NCBI GenBank assembly: GCA_002352135.1
Contig: DEHW01000192.1
Location: 1 to 7,535 of the forward strand
Length of the DNA stretch: 7,535 nt
Origin: Lysobacterales bacterium UBA2790
Lineage (GTDB): Bacteria; Pseudomonadota; Gammaproteobacteria; Xanthomonadales; Xanthomonadaceae
Direction of reading: 5' to 3'
A model generated the notes under the pieces. That model was not told the origin of the DNA. It did not search any database and worked only from the letters and a program-made list of their open reading frames with translations. A program made the translations under genes and the position numbers. Numbering within the stretch: the stretch's first letter is position 1; every line of letters starts with the position of its first letter. Shown here one piece after another: positions 1 to 6,290 of the stretch.

Positions 1-1209
1 GGCATGAAGGGCATCACCTACACACAGGTCGCGCAATACTGCGTGCTGATCTTCGCCTACATGGTGCCTGCCATCTTCATCTCGCTGATGCTGACCGGCA
101 ATGCGATTCCGCAGCTGGGCTTCGGCAGCACCTTGGCGGATGGCTCTGGCACGTATCTGCTCGACAAACTGGATGGACTCAGCACCCAGCTCGGGTTCGG
201 AGCCTATACCGATGGCACCAAACCGATGGCGGATGTCTTCGCCATCACCTTGGCATTGATGGTCGGCACCGCCGGTCTGCCTCACGTGATCGTGCGTTTC
301 TTCACGGTGCCGAAGGTCCGTGATGCACGCAAATCAGCCGGTTGGGCGCTGCTGTTCATCGCCATCCTGTACACCACGGCACCGGCAGTCGCCTCGTTTG
401 CGCGCGTCAACATGATCGAGACCATCAACGGTGTGGACGGTCAGGGCACCTTGCGTACCGAGGCACCCTCCTGGATTGGCAACTGGGAGAAAACCGGTCT
501 GATCAAGTGGGAAGACAAGAATGGCGATGGCCGCATGTTCTATGCCAAGGACGAGCGCAACGAAATGACCATCGACAAGGACATCATGGTGCTGGCCAAT
601 CCGGAAATCGCCAAACTTCCGGCCTGGGTTATTGCCTTGGTGGCGGCCGGTGGACTGGCTGCAGCGCTGTCCACGGCGGCAGGTCTGTTGTTGGTGATCA
701 GTTCGGCGATTTCGCATGACCTGTTGAAGAAAGTCGTCATGCCCAACATCACCGAAAAGCAGGAGCTGTTGTTCGCCCGAATCGCGGCTGCGGGTGCCAT
801 CGTGGTTGCCGGTCTGCTGGGTATCTATCCACCCGGTTTCGTGGCGGAAGTGGTGGCCTTCGCCTTCGGCTTGGCGGCAGCCTCGTTCTTCCCGGCGATC
901 ATGCTCGGTATCTTCGACAAGCGCACCAACATGCAGGGTGCCATTGCCGGCATGTTGACTGGTCTGGTGTTCACCATCGGCTACATCCTCTACTTCAAGG
1001 GCATCTTCATCACCCCGATGGCAGAGAACATTCCGGCCAATTGGCTGTTCGGCATCTCGCCGGAAGGCATCGGCTCGGTGGGCATGTTGTTGAACTTCGT
1101 GGTTGCCCTGGTTGTGTCGCGGATCACGCCGCCACCGCCCGCTGCCGTGCAGGCGATGGTCGACAGCATCCGCATTCCACGCGGTGCGGGTTCCGCCACA
1201 CACCACTGA
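1..1209 (+). CDS. Sodium:solute symporter, acetate permease-like (ActP/VC_2705 type), 5' partial
   Basis: This is the C-terminal part (402 residues visible) of an inner-membrane SSS-family transporter, which uses a sodium or other cation gradient to import a small solute. The reading frame is open from base 1, and the ATG at 4 is an internal Met. Family members of this type run to roughly 550-590 residues, so about 150-190 are missing upstream. About eight hydrophobic segments are visible, near residues 9-32, 77-100, 112-134, 206-237, 257-275, 279-305, 311-332 and 356-374. The GTAGLPH...RFFTVP segment (residues 89-104) is typical of acetate permease-like SSS proteins. The Ser224-Thr225 pair before LLLVISSAISHD lies where the family's Na2 sodium site sits. 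A hydrophilic loop (about 136-205) carries an Asp-rich DKNGDG stretch. The short polyproline and His-rich tail is probably unstructured. By family knowledge, VC_2705-type transporters often follow a small DUF4212 partner gene, which would be outside this window. Acetate as the substrate is inferred, not shown. Confidence 0.93.
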   Translation, partial: GMKGITYTQVAQYCVLIFAYMVPAIFISLMLTGNAIPQLGFGSTLADGSGTYLLDKLDGLSTQLGFGAYTDGTKPMADVFAITLALMVGTAGLPHVIVRFFTVPKVRDARKSAGWALLFIAILYTTAPAVASFARVNMIETINGVDGQGTLRTEAPSWIGNWEKTGLIKWEDKNGDGRMFYAKDERNEMTIDKDIMVLANPEIAKLPAWVIALVAAGGLAAALSTAAGLLLVISSAISHDLLKKVVMPNITEKQELLFARIAAAGAIVVAGLLGIYPPGFVAEVVAFAFGLAAASFFPAIMLGIFDKRTNMQGAIAGMLTGLVFTIGYILYFKGIFITPMAENIPANWLFGISPEGIGSVGMLLNFVVALVVSRITPPPPAAVQAMVDSIRIPRGAGSATHH

Positions 1210-1236
1210 TCGGTGTGCGGTAAATGCAAAGAAAGA

Positions 1237-1263
1237 GGGCGACCCACCGGGTCGCCCTTTTTT
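1237..1263 (+). terminator. Rho-independent terminator, probably bidirectional
   Basis: A perfect 9-bp GC-rich stem (GGGCGACCC at 1237-1245 with GGGTCGCCC at 1249-1257) and a 3-nt loop are followed directly by six T residues (1258-1263). It starts 27 bases after the symporter stop codon. Read on the minus strand, the same hairpin is followed by a T-rich but interrupted run (TCTTTCTTTGCATTT), so it may also end transcription of the convergent gene at 1324-1587. Confidence 0.93.
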
Positions 1264-1323
1264 CATGTCCTTGTGCTGGCAATGCTCGGGAGCTCTCGCT
1301 CGCCAAGCATGCGGCGACGAAGC

Positions 1324-1587
1324 TCACTGGTCGCCAGCGGGCTCGCTCTCGGCAACTTTGCGCTGCGCCTGCGCGCGAAGGCGCGCAATCTCGTCCGGCC
1401 CCAACAGTTGGGACGCATCGCGCGATTGCCCGGCAATACGCGAAGACACCAGCAACAAGGTGCCATAGATCATCGCGATCAACGAAATCAGCAAACACAG
1501 CGCGGCCAAGCCCATGGACTGGGTCTTGAAGACGACCGCAAAGGCAAACAATGCCACGGCATAACTGGCCCACGGCTTCCAGGACAT
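1324..1587 (-). CDS. Small two-helix membrane protein of unknown function (87 aa)
   Basis: I do not recognise this family. The predicted protein has two hydrophobic segments (about residues 7-20 and 25-48), joined by a short loop containing Lys21. A charged, Arg/Glu/Ala-rich C-terminal stretch follows (about 64-82), likely helical. The basic residues near both ends suggest a helical hairpin in the inner membrane with both termini in the cytoplasm. The start is well supported: GAGGAG lies six bases before the ATG. The gene converges on the symporter and they share the hairpin at 1237-1263. It is divergent from the beta-propeller gene. Coding status rests on the ribosome binding site, the membrane-protein pattern and the convergent terminator. 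Function cannot be assigned. Confidence 0.78.
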   Translation of the reverse strand: MSWKPWASYAVALFAFAVVFKTQSMGLAALCLLISLIAMIYGTLLLVSSRIAGQSRDASQLLGPDEIARLRAQAQRKVAESEPAGDQ

Positions 1588-1593
1588 GGCGAA

Positions 1594-1599
1594 CTCCTC
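1594..1599 (-). promoter_or_regulatory. Ribosome binding site of the 87-aa membrane protein
   Basis: On the minus strand this reads GAGGAG, six bases before the ATG at 1587. It is a strong Shine-Dalgarno match and is a main reason for accepting the small gene as real. Confidence 0.8.
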
Positions 1600-1733
1600 G
1601 AATCAATTTGTGCGGAAGTGTAGCGACAGCGCGTGGGACGCGCCCGGCTCTCATCGCGTCCGATTCCCCGTTCGTCGGGAAAGTTCCGTAGCGTGGCCGA
1701 GGCTGAGGCGTTTTTACGTTTGAGCTGAACCAT

Positions 1734-1748
1734 GCCATGCATCATGGC
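1734..1748. repeat. Inverted repeat GCCATG-CAT-CATGGC, possible operator
   Basis: Two perfect 6-bp arms (1734-1739 and 1743-1748) flank the 3-nt spacer CAT. This dyad symmetry upstream of the beta-propeller gene would suit a dimeric DNA-binding protein. No regulator can be named and the role is inferred. Confidence 0.35.
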
Positions 1749-1772
1749 GCCCGGTCCTGACGAGCTTGCGCT

Positions 1773-1800
1773 CATGCGACGGATGGCTGGGCCATGCGAC
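1773..1800 (+). repeat. Direct repeat CATGCGAC, two copies 20 bp apart
   Basis: Identical 8-mers lie at 1773-1780 and 1793-1800. Their 20-bp start-to-start distance is about two helical turns, so bound proteins would sit on roughly the same face of the DNA. The repeats lie about 70-95 bp before the chosen start of the beta-propeller gene. A regulatory function is a guess; the repeat itself is visible directly. Confidence 0.4.
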
Positions 1801-1859
1801 AGGGTGGAAAGTTGAGAGACTGGCTGCTTGGGTCTCCCGTATTCGAAGTGAGTCTTGCT

Positions 1860-1865
1860 GGAGGG
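1860..1865 (+). promoter_or_regulatory. Ribosome binding site of the beta-propeller gene
   Basis: GGAGGG sits three bases before the ATG at 1869 and nine bases before a second in-frame ATG at 1875. It decides the start against the upstream ATG at 1794. The spacing favours 1875 slightly, but either start leaves a complete signal peptide. Confidence 0.7.
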
Positions 1866-1868
1866 CGT

Positions 1869-4805
1869 ATGCGAATGCTGGGCAAGTTTGGAACGTTGGC
1901 GGTGGGGCTCACCGTGAGCGGCATGGCGGCGGCGGCGGCAGGCTATTGGAGTGGCTCCGGGCCGTTCGGTGGCGTCATCTACGATGTGCAGGTCGACCCG
2001 GTTTCGACGAGTGTGGTTTATGCCAGCACTCGTGGTGGCGTGTACCGGTCCGATGACGCAGGCAGCAACTGGCAACGAAAGGATGACGGCATCGCCGCCG
2101 GGACATCGCTGGGAGTAATGTTCGCCACCGACCCGGATTCGAGCGGGCGCTTGCTGGCGATTGACTGGGCATTCCGCGTGTACCGCACATCCGACCGCGG
2201 TGATAACTGGGTTCGGACAGCGTATGTCGCACCGTCAGGCCTGAGCGTGGTCGGTGTCGCCGATGTGGCAGGTGTGGCGGGAACGTTCTATGTGCTGACC
2301 TCGCCGGTTGGGGTCTACAAGACCACCGACAACGGAGAAACCTTCATTGAATTGCCGACCGGCATTCCTTCCGGTGCGACCGCCAGCGTGATCCGTACCG
2401 ACCCGGACGCGCCCAACAGTGTGTTCGTTGGCATCTCTGATTTCTACAGCGCCATTGATCCGACAGCGACCACATGGATTTGGCGCAGCCTAGATGGCGG
2501 CGCGAGCTGGTCCGCGAGTTACGACACGGCAAGCCAACCCACGTATCCGGGTTTTGTCGAAGACATCTCCTTCGGGGCGGGAAGTACTGTCTATGCCACC
2601 GCTAGCAGCCAGGTGCTGCAGTCGACCGACAACGGGGCAAGCTGGACGCCCCGTGCCGTGGCAGGCAATGTCATCAAAGCGCATCCCACTCTCGCCGACA
2701 CGGTCTTTGTGGCCAAGGGTTACGCCGGCGGTGTGGCAGGGGAAACGTTCTACGTCAGCAACGATGGCGGTGCGACGTTCTCGACAGGTGCGACGGGCCT
2801 GCAGCCGAATACGACCTATGGCGGAGAGGCGGCGTTCAATCGCATTGCGCTGCATCCCAACTTTCCTGTGACGCCGAGAATCTACCTCGCCAGTGGCGCA
2901 GCAGGCATTTTCTACAGCAACAATGGTGGCAGCAGCTTTGTTCAGGCCAATGCCGGCATCGCCGCCGTCAATGTGCGTGCGCTGGTCGCGCTGCGCGACC
3001 CGGGAAGACTCCTCGCGGGCAACGGCGATGCGTTCACGCCTTCGCCTGGCATCTTCAGCAGTGCCAACGCGGGATTGACCTGGGGTACCGCCAATGACGG
3101 CTTGCGTGCGTTCAATATCCGCGCCATCACGGTGGACCCGACCACGGGACCCAGCATCGGCTCGACAACACTTTATGCGGGTGGACAGAGCGCAACGACC
3201 AGCGTGGGCGGATTGCGAAATGGTGGCTTGTACAAGAGCACCGACGGCGGCTCGACTTGGTCGGTGATCGATGCGGGCTTGCCAACCAGCGGCTCACCGC
3301 CCTCGGCCTACCTTCGCACGGTCCGCTCGATTGCGCTGGATCCACGCTCGTGTGTCGCGCCTCCGCCTTCCGGTTCGTGCACAACCGGACCCTTGCAGAC
3401 CGTCTTGGCGACTGCCACGGGCACGTTCAGTATTGTTGACGGACCCGATGAAATCAGCCGGGAAACGATCACCCATCGCATAATCAAGAGCAGCAATGCG
3501 GGAGCGAGCTGGGCAGCGTCGGATACCGGACTTCCCGCGCCGGTCTACGGTGCTCCCGTTGGCGTCTTTCCCAATCAGTCCGCCCCGCTGGAGGAGCAGA
3601 TCACGCCGGTTCCGTTGGTTTTGAACGCGACCAACCCGCAGACAGCCTATATCGGCACGTTTCTGTCTTATCGACGCGACGCGGACATCACGCTGGTGCC
3701 GCCGAGTATCACCAGTGGCGTGTTCAAGACCGTCGATGGTGGTGCGAGCTGGACGCCAGTGAACACCGGCTTGCCGCGTTACACCGGAAGCACGACCACG
3801 GCACTGGACGTGCTGGCTCTGGCGATTCATCCGACCAATCCCGACATCGTCTGGGCGACGCTGGTTGATCTCGTCTCGCCGACGCGGGTCGGCTACATCT
3901 ACAAGACGACCAATGGCGGTGCGAGCTGGACCAATGTGTCGACGGGATTGAACACGGATGCAGATATCCGCGCATTGATCGTGGACCAGAGTGATCCGAA
4001 CATCCTCTATGCCGCAGGCGCAGGCACGGTGGCCAATCCTGGCGCAGTGTACAAGAGCAGCGATGGCGGCCTGACCTGGTTGTCGCTGAGTGTCGGATTG
4101 CCTGCGGATGCAGCGCTCTCGTTGGCGCTGGATCCGGGCGATCCGGAGATTCTCTACGCTGGGACCAATGCAGCCGTCTGGCAGATCGAGCAGGTGCTCG
4201 ATACAGACGGCGATGGTGCGCCAGACCTGACCGAGGCAGCCGCACCCGGCGGTGATGGCAATGGCGATGGCGACCCGGACTCGATACAGAGCAATGTGGG
4301 TTCCAGCATCGTGCAACTGACCCGCGCAGGACAAAGTCTCATGGTGGCGGGCTCTTTTACTGCCGAAGTAGTCAGCGGCATCGGCGCCAACTGCAGCCAG
4401 ATGGTAGACGTGCAGGGTCAGATCGCCGCGCGTTCAGGACGCGATTATCTGCCGGGCGGCGAGGGGCAAGGTCTGTACTACGCCTATCCTCAGGATCTGG
4501 TGCGATTCGAGTTGCCGCGTTGTGAGCAGGTCGTCGTCGACTTCACGTTCCACGCACCGGGCGTCGACTTCACCGCGCCGGGCTGGACCATGCGGATGTA
4601 TGGCCCGAGTGTGCCGGGTGACGAATCCAGCATGGGATGGCATGCGTTGGGGAATCTCGCCCAGGTGATGGACGCCCGTACTTGGCGGGTTACCCTCAAC
4701 GCAGGCAGCTTTGGCAGCTATCGCCCAGACGGCGACTCGATTCTGTTCGTCGGTGGCCCGGCATTCTTCGATACCAGCCTATTCGCTGACGGCTTCGAGA
4801 ACTGA
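1869..4805 (+). CDS. Secreted Asp-box (BNR-like) beta-propeller protein with C-terminal anchor-like domain
   Basis: The 978-residue product begins with a signal peptide: a basic start, a hydrophobic stretch and an AAAAA run at residues 20-24, with cleavage likely near there. Thirteen Asp-box motifs (S/T-x-D/N-x-G-x-x-W/F) start near residues 61, 107, 152, 207, 252, 297, 350, 398, 457, 541, 621, 680 and 730. Each typically follows an xxDPxxPxxxYA strand, as in sialidase-fold, VPS10 and YVTN-like propellers. This number suggests two stacked six- or seven-bladed propellers. Blades between 457 and 621 carry longer insertions, one with Cys495 and Cys504. An Asp-rich thrombospondin type 3-like linker (778-804) leads to a beta-rich domain (about 810-960) with Cys842 and Cys885, resembling choice-of-anchor U domains. 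The chain ends in LFADGFEN. I see no sialidase RIP motif or arginine triad, so enzyme activity is not supported. The likely role is binding at the cell surface or outside the cell. The start at 1869 rests on GGAGGG and the signal peptide; an upstream start at 1794 would bury that peptide. Confidence 0.87.
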   Translation: MRMLGKFGTLAVGLTVSGMAAAAAGYWSGSGPFGGVIYDVQVDPVSTSVVYASTRGGVYRSDDAGSNWQRKDDGIAAGTSLGVMFATDPDSSGRLLAIDWAFRVYRTSDRGDNWVRTAYVAPSGLSVVGVADVAGVAGTFYVLTSPVGVYKTTDNGETFIELPTGIPSGATASVIRTDPDAPNSVFVGISDFYSAIDPTATTWIWRSLDGGASWSASYDTASQPTYPGFVEDISFGAGSTVYATASSQVLQSTDNGASWTPRAVAGNVIKAHPTLADTVFVAKGYAGGVAGETFYVSNDGGATFSTGATGLQPNTTYGGEAAFNRIALHPNFPVTPRIYLASGAAGIFYSNNGGSSFVQANAGIAAVNVRALVALRDPGRLLAGNGDAFTPSPGIFSSANAGLTWGTANDGLRAFNIRAITVDPTTGPSIGSTTLYAGGQSATTSVGGLRNGGLYKSTDGGSTWSVIDAGLPTSGSPPSAYLRTVRSIALDPRSCVAPPPSGSCTTGPLQTVLATATGTFSIVDGPDEISRETITHRIIKSSNAGASWAASDTGLPAPVYGAPVGVFPNQSAPLEEQITPVPLVLNATNPQTAYIGTFLSYRRDADITLVPPSITSGVFKTVDGGASWTPVNTGLPRYTGSTTTALDVLALAIHPTNPDIVWATLVDLVSPTRVGYIYKTTNGGASWTNVSTGLNTDADIRALIVDQSDPNILYAAGAGTVANPGAVYKSSDGGLTWLSLSVGLPADAALSLALDPGDPEILYAGTNAAVWQIEQVLDTDGDGAPDLTEAAAPGGDGNGDGDPDSIQSNVGSSIVQLTRAGQSLMVAGSFTAEVVSGIGANCSQMVDVQGQIAARSGRDYLPGGEGQGLYYAYPQDLVRFELPRCEQVVVDFTFHAPGVDFTAPGWTMRMYGPSVPGDESSMGWHALGNLAQVMDARTWRVTLNAGSFGSYRPDGDSILFVGGPAFFDTSLFADGFEN
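4200..4283 (+). other. Asp/Gly-rich calcium-binding-like linker in the beta-propeller protein
   Basis: The encoded segment (residues 778-805) contains DTDGDGAPD and, after a short spacer, DGNGDGDPD. These resemble the calcium-binding repeats of thrombospondin type 3. It separates the propeller array from the C-terminal domain and probably acts as a calcium-stiffened linker. Calcium binding is inferred from the motif. Confidence 0.6.
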
Positions 4806-4813
4806 GACATCGC

Positions 4814-4841
4814 AGGGGCTGATCCAGAGCGGTCAGCCCCT
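4814..4841. terminator. Hairpin between convergent genes, without a T-run
   Basis: A perfect 9-bp inverted repeat (AGGGGCTGA at 4814-4822, TCAGCCCCT at 4833-4841) begins nine bases after the beta-propeller stop codon. The last base overlaps the cls stop codon (4841-4843, TGA on the minus strand). The stem can extend inward with a T-G and a C-G pair. Neither strand has a run of T residues after it. It may therefore be a bidirectional RNA 3' end or processing barrier rather than a standard intrinsic terminator. Confidence 0.55.
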
Positions 4842-6256
4842 CACAGCAGTGGCGCAAACAAGCGTGCGGTGGCTTCTGCCAAACGTCGCCACAGCGGCAG
4901 GACCCTGGGACGGAGGACTTCGCGCGAGTGAGTCAGATCGGTCTCGATAATCTGCCGCAAGGTCGACGCAGGTGCCTGCCCGTGCAGGCACACGCACAGC
5001 TCGAAGTTGAGCCGGAAACTGCGCTCGTCGAAATTGGCGCTACCGAGAATGCTCAACTGATCATCCACCAACATCGCTTTGGTATGCAGCATGCGCGGGA
5101 GGTATTCAAACACCCGCACGCCGGCTCGCAGCAGTTCGTCGAAGAAGGATCGGCTGGCCAGCGTGACCAGCAAGGTGTCGGCACGGCGCGGCACCAGCAA
5201 ACGAACATCCACGCCGCGCAGGGCGGCTGATGTCAGCGCGAAGCGTGCGGCGTCCGTTGGCACGAAGTAGGGTGTCACCAGCCAAAGCCGCTGACGGGCA
5301 TCGTTGATCGCCTGCATCATCACGCGGTGAATGGGTTCCCAGCGATTGTCGGGCCCGGAGGGCAGCCACTGGGCCGCCAACTCGCCGGGCGGCAGAGTGG
5401 GAAACAGGCCGTGCTGAATCAGCGGCCGACGCGTCGCATACATCCAGTCTTCGATGAACACCGCCTGCAAGCCATGCACCGCTTCGCCCTCGATGCGCAG
5501 GTGCAGATCCCGGAAGGCATCGGGGCGTTGGCGTTCGTCCTGCTGGTCGGTCAGGTTCACACCGCCAGCGAAGCCAACGCGACCATCGATCACCACGATC
5601 TTGCGGTGCGTGCGCAGATTGAGCAGTGGCTTCAGGGTGGCCAGCCGGAACGGGTGAAAGAACACTACTTCGCCGCCTGCATCGCGCAAGGGCTTCAGAA
5701 AACGCCAGTTCAAGCCCGCCGAACCGACGGCATCGGCGAGCAGCCGAACGCGGACGCCCCGCGTCGCGACCTTGATCAAGGCATCCCGAATGCGCGTGCC
5801 GGTGTGATCCGGCTCGACGATGTAGTACTCCAGATGGACGTGCTGCTGCGCTTCTGCAATGGCGCGCAACAGCGCGTCGAATGTCGTGGCTCCATCGCTC
5901 AGCATGTCGATTCGCTGTGCCGTGGAAATGGGCTGAGAAGTGATCCGTTGGATCAGCGTGATCGCCCGGGCGGCAGTGGGCTGTTGGGCCAGTGCAGCCA
6001 GTGTGGCGTGTTCTGTCCACTCATCAACCGAACCAACGCGTTGACGATTGCGACGGCGCCGCACGGCTTGCCGCTTGATGCGCATCGGCCCAAACCAGTG
6101 GTACAGCGCGAAGCCGACCACAGGCAGCAAGGAAAGCCCGAGAATCCAGGCCAGAGCGGAGGCCGGGGAGCGCTTCTGCAGAATGATCCATGCTGACAGC
6201 ACCACCAGATAGGCAGCCCATCCCACAGACAAGGCGAGACTCAGTTCGGCAAGCAT
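4841..6256 (-). CDS. cls: Cardiolipin synthase (phospholipase D family)
   Basis: This 471-residue inner-membrane enzyme condenses phosphatidylglycerol with a second phospholipid to form cardiolipin. Two N-terminal membrane helices (about residues 4-26 and 34-55) match the PLDc_N region and are followed by a basic stretch (RRRRNRQR). Two complete HKD motifs supply the catalytic pair: H217-x-K219-x4-D224 with GFAGG after it, and H391-x-K393-x4-D398 followed by GSANFDERSF. The length is normal for bacterial Cls of the ClsA type. I chose the ATG at 6256 because the next Met is at residue 58, inside or past the second helix. No good Shine-Dalgarno sequence precedes this ATG, and the codon lies inside an inverted repeat. 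The gene is probably co-transcribed with uppP, which ends 34 bases upstream. Confidence 0.95.
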   Translation of the reverse strand: MLAELSLALSVGWAAYLVVLSAWIILQKRSPASALAWILGLSLLPVVGFALYHWFGPMRIKRQAVRRRRNRQRVGSVDEWTEHATLAALAQQPTAARAITLIQRITSQPISTAQRIDMLSDGATTFDALLRAIAEAQQHVHLEYYIVEPDHTGTRIRDALIKVATRGVRVRLLADAVGSAGLNWRFLKPLRDAGGEVVFFHPFRLATLKPLLNLRTHRKIVVIDGRVGFAGGVNLTDQQDERQRPDAFRDLHLRIEGEAVHGLQAVFIEDWMYATRRPLIQHGLFPTLPPGELAAQWLPSGPDNRWEPIHRVMMQAINDARQRLWLVTPYFVPTDAARFALTSAALRGVDVRLLVPRRADTLLVTLASRSFFDELLRAGVRVFEYLPRMLHTKAMLVDDQLSILGSANFDERSFRLNFELCVCLHGQAPASTLRQIIETDLTHSREVLRPRVLPLWRRLAEATARLFAPLL

Positions 6257-6280
6257 GCGCGGCTTATAGCACGCGCATGC
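6253..6280 (-). promoter_or_regulatory. Inverted repeat enclosing the cls start codon
   Basis: Perfect 9-bp arms (GCATGCGCG and CGCGCATGC on the minus strand) surround a 10-nt loop, within which GCT and AGC can pair further. The cls ATG (6256-6254) is in the 3' arm, so in mRNA the start codon would be base-paired. A four-codon frame (ATG CGC GTG CTA TAA, 6278-6264) starts in the 5' arm and ends seven bases before the cls ATG. Translation of this frame, or ribosomes arriving from uppP, could open the stem. The structure is seen in the sequence; translational control is inferred. Confidence 0.5.
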
Positions 6281-6290
6281 CGACGTGACT

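Larger units (their letters stand above)
1588..1868. other. Divergent non-coding region of about 280 bp
   Basis: This region should hold the promoters for both the leftward 87-aa gene and the rightward beta-propeller gene. I see no convincing -35/-10 pair for either. The nearest is TACACT on the minus strand about 30 bases before the small gene's ATG, without a good -35 partner. A weak hairpin (CCCG at 1667-1670 with CGGG at 1676-1679) is present. The notable content is a 6-bp inverted repeat at 1734-1748 and a pair of CATGCGAC direct repeats at 1773-1800, listed separately. An in-frame ATG at 1794 could extend the downstream protein by 25 residues, but it is not preferred. Confidence 0.6.

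Noticed and set aside
334..1266. Long 310-codon open frame on the minus strand over the symporter
   Set aside because: It lies antisense to a clearly recognised transporter, has a His/Arg/Gly-rich composition with no motifs, and crosses the terminator. It is typical of GC-rich shadow frames.
1664..1682. Short hairpin TTCCC...GGGAA with a CCCG/CGGG core in the divergent region
   Set aside because: The stem is only four to five pairs with a mismatch and has no T-run or clear position relative to either gene. It is likely chance.
1124..1738. Overlapping open frames on both strands across 1103-2075
   Set aside because: They run through the terminator, the small membrane gene and the divergent region with Arg/Cys/His-rich composition. 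Only the 87-aa frame has a good start signal and a sensible membrane pattern.
1794..1868. Upstream in-frame ATG that would add 25 residues to the beta-propeller protein
   Set aside because: No Shine-Dalgarno sequence precedes it and it would bury the signal peptide behind a soluble stretch. The ATG at 1869 has GGAGGG just upstream.
3294..4334. Open frame of 346 codons on the minus strand inside the beta-propeller gene
   Set aside because: It is antisense to Asp-box repeats. Its Arg/Ile/Gly-rich pattern reflects the reversed repeat codons, and there is no supporting ribosome binding site or family match.
5327..6196. Open frame of 289 codons on the plus strand over cls, and a 304-codon minus-strand frame at 5106-6020
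   Set aside because: Both overlap the cls coding region with its two intact HKD motifs and have low-complexity composition without recognisable domains.
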